Of a stretch of 10,056 nucleotides of DNA, positions 6,782 through 10,056 are shown piece after piece. The translations under genes and the position numbers were made by a program. This DNA comes from Bacteroidales bacterium (GTDB taxonomy: Bacteria; Bacteroidota; Bacteroidia; Bacteroidales; UBA932): contig JABUTP010000030.1 in assembly GCA_021443625.1 (NCBI GenBank), forward strand, positions 1 to 10,056, in the 5' to 3' direction. Position 1 is the stretch's first letter. The number at the start of each line of letters is the position of its first letter. Below the pieces are notes generated by a model. The model saw nothing but the letters and a program-made list of their open reading frames with translations. It ran no database searches and was not told the origin of the DNA.

Positions 6782-7255
6782 ATGGATATGAAACAGTTGG
6801 AATTGCTCAAATCGGCCGCAGAGGAATACGCGCAGAACAATGATCTCTATGTCGTGGAAATCAACGTTTCCAAAGACAACGACATTGACATAGTGATTGA
6901 GTCGGACACCCGGGACATAGAACTGGACGATTGTGTGGGGTTGAGCCGTCACGTAGAGGACCAGCTCAGTCGCGACATTGAGGATTTCTCCCTTACAGTG
7001 GGGTCGGCAGGGCTTTCTTCGCCTTTCAAGGTGGTGCGCCAGTACCGCAAATACGTGGGCAGTGAGATTCAGATTACCCGCGCCTCCGGCTCGAGGCAGA
7101 AAGCCGTGCTCGAGAGTGTGGGCGAGGAGGGCATAGAAATAACCTACGAGGAGAGCGTCAAGGTCGAGGGGAAGAAAAAGCGCGAAAAGCAGACCCGCAG
7201 GGAGATTGTTCCCTTTACGGAAATCAAGAGTGCAAAACCTGTAATCAAATTTTAA
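6782..7255 (+). CDS. rimP: Ribosome maturation factor RimP
   Basis: Assists assembly of the 30S ribosomal subunit in the cytoplasm. The protein has 157 residues, usual for the family. The N-terminal alpha/beta domain (1-80) contains LYVVEINVSKDNDIDIVIES (22-41) and DDCVGLSRHVEDQL (49-62), followed by the signature FSLTVGSAGLSSPFK (68-82) and QYRKYVG (86-92). The C-terminal SH3-like barrel has a Lys-rich loop (VEGKKKREKQTRRE) before VPFTEIKSAKPVI, as in Bacteroidota homologues. The start is the ATG at 6782, with a second in-frame ATG two codons later that could serve equally. The frame is open far upstream, opposite lpxD, but this carries no RimP sequence and lies before the promoter. It is the first gene of the rimP-nusA-infB operon. 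Confidence 0.96.
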   Translation: MDMKQLELLKSAAEEYAQNNDLYVVEINVSKDNDIDIVIESDTRDIELDDCVGLSRHVEDQLSRDIEDFSLTVGSAGLSSPFKVVRQYRKYVGSEIQITRASGSRQKAVLESVGEEGIEITYEESVKVEGKKKREKQTRREIVPFTEIKSAKPVIKF

Positions 7256-7269
7256 TTCACAAACATAAA

Positions 7270-8511
7270 ATGGAAGTTAATCTTAGCGGAACCTTTACCG
7301 AATTTAAGGACGACAAGCATATCGACCGTACGGCTATGATGGGTGTGCTTGAGGAAGCATTCAGTGCGCAGTTGAAAAAGATGTACGGCGACGATGCCGA
7401 GTTTGACATCACTATAAATATTGACAAGGGCAATTTCCAGATCTGGCGTACCCGCGAAGTTGTGGAGACTGTCGAGAACCCCGCCACCGAGATATCCCTG
7501 GAGGAGGTTTCCAAGGTCGATGATTCCTACGAAATCGGCGAAGAATACACCGAGGAAGTCGATATCAGCCAGTTCGGCCGCAGGGGCATCCTCAATATCC
7601 GTCAGACGCTGCAGGGCCGCATCCAGGATCTGGAAAACCAGAACCTCTACGAAACCTACAAGGCCCGCATCGGCGAAGTCTTTGTGGGTGAGGTCTATCA
7701 GTCCTGGAAGAAAGAGGCCGTGGTGCACGATGAGGAGAAGAATGACCTCTATCTTCCCAAGAGCGAGCAGATCCCTTCTGACTTCTTCCGCAAGGAGGAC
7801 ACCGTGAAGGCCATCATCAAGAGTGTGGAGATGGTCAACAACAAACCCCGCATCACCCTGTCCCGCACATCGGACCTTTTCCTCGAGAAACTGTTCGAGC
7901 AGGAAGTACCCGAAATCTTCGACGGACTCATCACCATCAAGAAAGTGGTGCGCATCCCCGGTGAAAGGGCCAAAGTCGCCGTGGAATCGTATGACGACCG
8001 CATTGACCCCATCGGTGCCTGCGTGGGTGTCAAGGGCTCCCGCATACACGGCATCGTCAAGGAACTCCGCAACGAGAACATCGATGTCATCAACTGGACT
8101 TCCAACCGTGAGCTGCTCATCAGAAGGGCTTTGAGCCCCGCTACCGTGACCCGCATCATCTTCAAGGACGAAGAGGGCAAGGTGGACGTATATCTCAATC
8201 CTTCGGAAGTTTCCCTCGCCATAGGCAAGGGCGGCTGCAACATCAAACTTGCCGGTATGCTGGCGGGATGCGAGATTGACGCTTACCGCGAACTCGGTGC
8301 AGACGAGCAGGAAAACGAAGAGGAGGACGTTCTCCTCGCCGACTTCAGCGACGAAATCGATTTGTGGATCATCGAGGCCCTCCAGAAGATAGGCTGCGAC
8401 ACCGCCAAGAGCGTGCTCAACCTGTCGGTGGCCGAAATCAGCGCCCGTGCGGACCTCGAGGACGAGACCGTGGAGTACGTTCAGGAGATTCTCCGCAAGG
8501 AATTCGAATAG
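7270..8511 (+). CDS. nusA: Transcription termination/antitermination factor NusA
   Basis: Binds RNA polymerase and nascent RNA and modulates pausing, termination and antitermination. Its 413 residues show in order the polymerase-binding N-terminal domain (about 4-130), an S1 domain (about 134-200; GEVFVGEVYQSWKKEAVV, LPKSEQIPSDFFRK), KH1 (about 231-285; GACVGVKGSRIHGIVKEL with the GVKG loop at 253-256), and KH2 (about 300-345; SLAIGKGGCNIKLAG with GKGG at 319-322). An acidic linker (346-362) leads to a helix-hairpin-helix-like tail (363-413). It is shorter than E. coli NusA (495) because the duplicated acidic C-terminal repeats are absent, which is normal outside Proteobacteria. It starts 14 bp after rimP with an A/T-rich leader (ACAAACATAAA) and is separated from infB by 78 bp without a clear promoter or terminator. 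Confidence 0.98.
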   Translation: MEVNLSGTFTEFKDDKHIDRTAMMGVLEEAFSAQLKKMYGDDAEFDITINIDKGNFQIWRTREVVETVENPATEISLEEVSKVDDSYEIGEEYTEEVDISQFGRRGILNIRQTLQGRIQDLENQNLYETYKARIGEVFVGEVYQSWKKEAVVHDEEKNDLYLPKSEQIPSDFFRKEDTVKAIIKSVEMVNNKPRITLSRTSDLFLEKLFEQEVPEIFDGLITIKKVVRIPGERAKVAVESYDDRIDPIGACVGVKGSRIHGIVKELRNENIDVINWTSNRELLIRRALSPATVTRIIFKDEEGKVDVYLNPSEVSLAIGKGGCNIKLAGMLAGCEIDAYRELGADEQENEEEDVLLADFSDEIDLWIIEALQKIGCDTAKSVLNLSVAEISARADLEDETVEYVQEILRKEFE

Positions 8512-8589
8512 CAGCCCGTCGTTGGGGGATGACATTTAACAGGAATTGACAAACAGCAGAACAAACAAATTGCAATAGGGGATTTAGGC

Positions 8590-10056
8590 ATGAAAATAAG
8601 AGTAGTGAAGGTTCTTAAAGAGTTCAATATCACAATTGACACACTCGCAGACTTTTTGAAGAAGAAAGGTGTAGAGATAGACACCGACAATCCGAACGCA
8701 CCTCTTCCCGAGGGGGCTTACGAATTGGCCGAAAAGGAGTTTGCAAAGGACCGGCTCATCAAGAAACAGTCGCGAGAAGTCATCAGCAACGTCCGCTCGG
8801 CGGGTGCCAAGGAGCGTGAACCCCATGCCGAAGATGCCCCGGAAAAAGAGATTCTCATCAAGACCAACGTTCTTACCGACAGAGAAGCCGCTCCCAAGGG
8901 AGAGACCGTCAGGCCCGCCCACTCCGAACCCGCCGAAACCAAGGTTTCCGCATCGGAGAGCAAACCTGCAAAAGAGGCCAAACCCGTTTCCGCCCCCGCA
9001 GTCCAACCCGCTGCAGAGCCTGTAGAGGCCCCCAAGGCCGCAGAACCCAAGATAGAGGAAACCCCGGCTTCCGACAAGCCCGAAATCAAAGTGCTCGGCA
9101 AGATAGATTTGGACAAGCCGGTATCCAAGGCCCCCGAGAAAACCGACCAGCCCAAACCGAAGGCTGCAGAAACTCCGGCCAGGCCCGCAGCCCCCAAAGA
9201 GCAGCCCAACGTCAAGGTTGACGCAGCTTCCGCAGCCCAACCCGCTGCAAAACCCGTTGCAGAGCCGGCAGCCCAAAAGGAAGAGAGGACCGAAACGCCC
9301 CAACGTCCCGTCATTGAGCACATAGAGACCAAAGTTGAAAAACTCACCGGTCCGGTTGTCAGCGGCCACGTCGATTTGTCCCAATTCGAGAAAAAACCGT
9401 CGTCCCACGCCGACCGTAACAAAAAGAGGGAACGCATCCACAAGGTTCCCGGAAAGGTTGACATAAACGCTGCGGCCCACGGCGGCCAGCAGGGCGGGGG
9501 AAAGAACCGTCAGCACGACCGTCAGGATCCCCATCAGAACAACGGCAAGGGGAAAGGCAAGGACAAGAACGCGGGCAAGAAATTCGCCCAGGTGGAGATT
9601 GAGGAGGATGAGATACAGCGTCAGATTCGCGAGACCTATGCCCGTATGACCGAAAACAAGGGCAAGACCAAGGGCTCCAAGCACCGTCGCGAGAAACGCG
9701 AACTCTTCGAGCAGAAGCTGCACGAGGAGCAGGAGATGGAGATGCTCTCCAGCAACATTCTGAAGGCTACCGAGTTCGTTACCGTAAACGAACTTGCCAT
9801 AATGATGAACAACACTCCCGTAACCAAGGTCATCGAGGCCTGCATGAACCTCGGTCTTATGGTTTCCATCAACCAGAGGCTGGACGCCGAGGCGCTGGTG
9901 CTGGTGGCGGAGGAGTTCGGCTACAAGATAGAATTCACAACGGCAGATGACCAGAATGCCATCGCCCAGGACGAGGACCGTCCCGAAGACATGGTTTCAA
10001 GGCCCCCCATCATCACTGTGATGGGACACGTTGACCACGGTAAGACATCGCTGCTC
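8590..10056 (+). CDS. infB: Translation initiation factor IF-2 (5' part, cut by window end)
   Basis: GTPase that delivers initiator fMet-tRNA to the 30S subunit and promotes subunit joining. The first 489 residues are visible. Residues 1-50 form the small IF2_N domain (MKIRVVKVLKEFNITIDTLA). A long low-complexity Pro/Ala/Lys/Glu linker follows (about 75-300), then Gly/Lys/Asn/Gln-rich and basic stretches (about 300-375) and the second N-terminal domain (ATEFVTVNELAIMMNNTPVT, about 394-413, running to about 450). The G domain opens with RPPIITVMGHVDHGKTSLL, whose P-loop GHVDHGKT is at residues 479-486. The GTP-binding remainder and domains II-IV lie outside. The ATG at 8590 is chosen because MKIRV matches the family N terminus and an AGGGGA sequence (8577-8582) lies 7 nt upstream, a Shine-Dalgarno-like site uncommon among the neighbouring genes. 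Confidence 0.98.
   Translation, partial: MKIRVVKVLKEFNITIDTLADFLKKKGVEIDTDNPNAPLPEGAYELAEKEFAKDRLIKKQSREVISNVRSAGAKEREPHAEDAPEKEILIKTNVLTDREAAPKGETVRPAHSEPAETKVSASESKPAKEAKPVSAPAVQPAAEPVEAPKAAEPKIEETPASDKPEIKVLGKIDLDKPVSKAPEKTDQPKPKAAETPARPAAPKEQPNVKVDAASAAQPAAKPVAEPAAQKEERTETPQRPVIEHIETKVEKLTGPVVSGHVDLSQFEKKPSSHADRNKKRERIHKVPGKVDINAAAHGGQQGGGKNRQHDRQDPHQNNGKGKGKDKNAGKKFAQVEIEEDEIQRQIRETYARMTENKGKTKGSKHRREKRELFEQKLHEEQEMEMLSSNILKATEFVTVNELAIMMNNTPVTKVIEACMNLGLMVSINQRLDAEALVLVAEEFGYKIEFTTADDQNAIAQDEDRPEDMVSRPPIITVMGHVDHGKTSLL

Noticed and set aside
5606..7255. Long plus-strand frame apparently extending rimP upstream by almost 400 codons
   Set aside because: The upstream part is antisense to lpxD and precedes the rimP promoter; only the final 157 codons are RimP.
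7252..8535. Open frame of 427 codons on the minus strand opposite nusA
   Set aside because: It mirrors nearly all of nusA and has a biased Leu/Asp/Val composition typical of an antisense shadow. NusA itself is unmistakable.
8546..8551. TTGACA in the nusA-infB gap, like an E. coli -35 box
   Set aside because: Bacteroidota use a different promoter consensus, and no matching -10 or TAnnTTTG box follows.
8900..9560. Repeat-like Pro/Ala/Lys/Glu stretches in infB
   Set aside because: Degenerate low-complexity linkers are normal in IF-2 of this phylum; there is no regular repeat unit and no sign of a mobile or CRISPR-like array.
8584..9723. Open frame of 379 codons on the minus strand opposite infB, very rich in Gly, Leu and Phe
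   Set aside because: The composition is the reverse reading of the Pro/Ala/Lys/Glu linker of IF-2; no protein family is recognisable.

Overview
The window reads as ordinary chromosomal DNA of a Bacteroidota bacterium, most likely of the order Bacteroidales. The evidence is a Bacteroidota-type LpxC insert, a NusA without the proteobacterial C-terminal repeats, a WbqC-family gene, A/T-rich leaders before most start codons, and two exact copies of the Bacteroidota -7 promoter box (TAnnTTTG). G+C looks like mid-50s percent by eye (not counted). I see no mobile element, CRISPR array, tRNA or rRNA.

Left part (1-3300, + strand): the possible last codons of an upstream gene, a SpoU/TrmH-family RNA 2'-O-methyltransferase (35-823), then 11 bp later a secreted protein with a propeller and beta-sandwich look that resembles glycosidases or sialidases (835-2730), then ssb for single-stranded DNA binding protein (2770-3300).

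Middle part (3316-6646, - strand, convergent with ssb): a tightly packed lipid A operon read lpxD, lpxC, lpxA, then a WbqC-family gene. lpxD and lpxC overlap by ATGA, lpxC and lpxA are 19 bp apart, and the WbqC gene probably overlaps the end of lpxA. Together LpxA, LpxC and LpxD perform the first acylation, the committed deacetylation and the second acylation of UDP-GlcNAc. LpxC lacks the C-terminal FabZ dehydratase domain usually fused to it in Bacteroidota, and no fabZ lies beside it. This is the most unusual point of the window.

Right part (6782 to the end, + strand, divergent from lpxD): rimP, nusA and the first 489 codons of infB, the conserved ribosome maturation / transcription elongation / translation initiation operon. 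The 135 bp between lpxD and rimP carries back-to-back Bacteroidota-type promoters and a 10-bp hairpin in the rimP leader, a candidate regulatory structure. I found no previously undescribed multi-gene system here.
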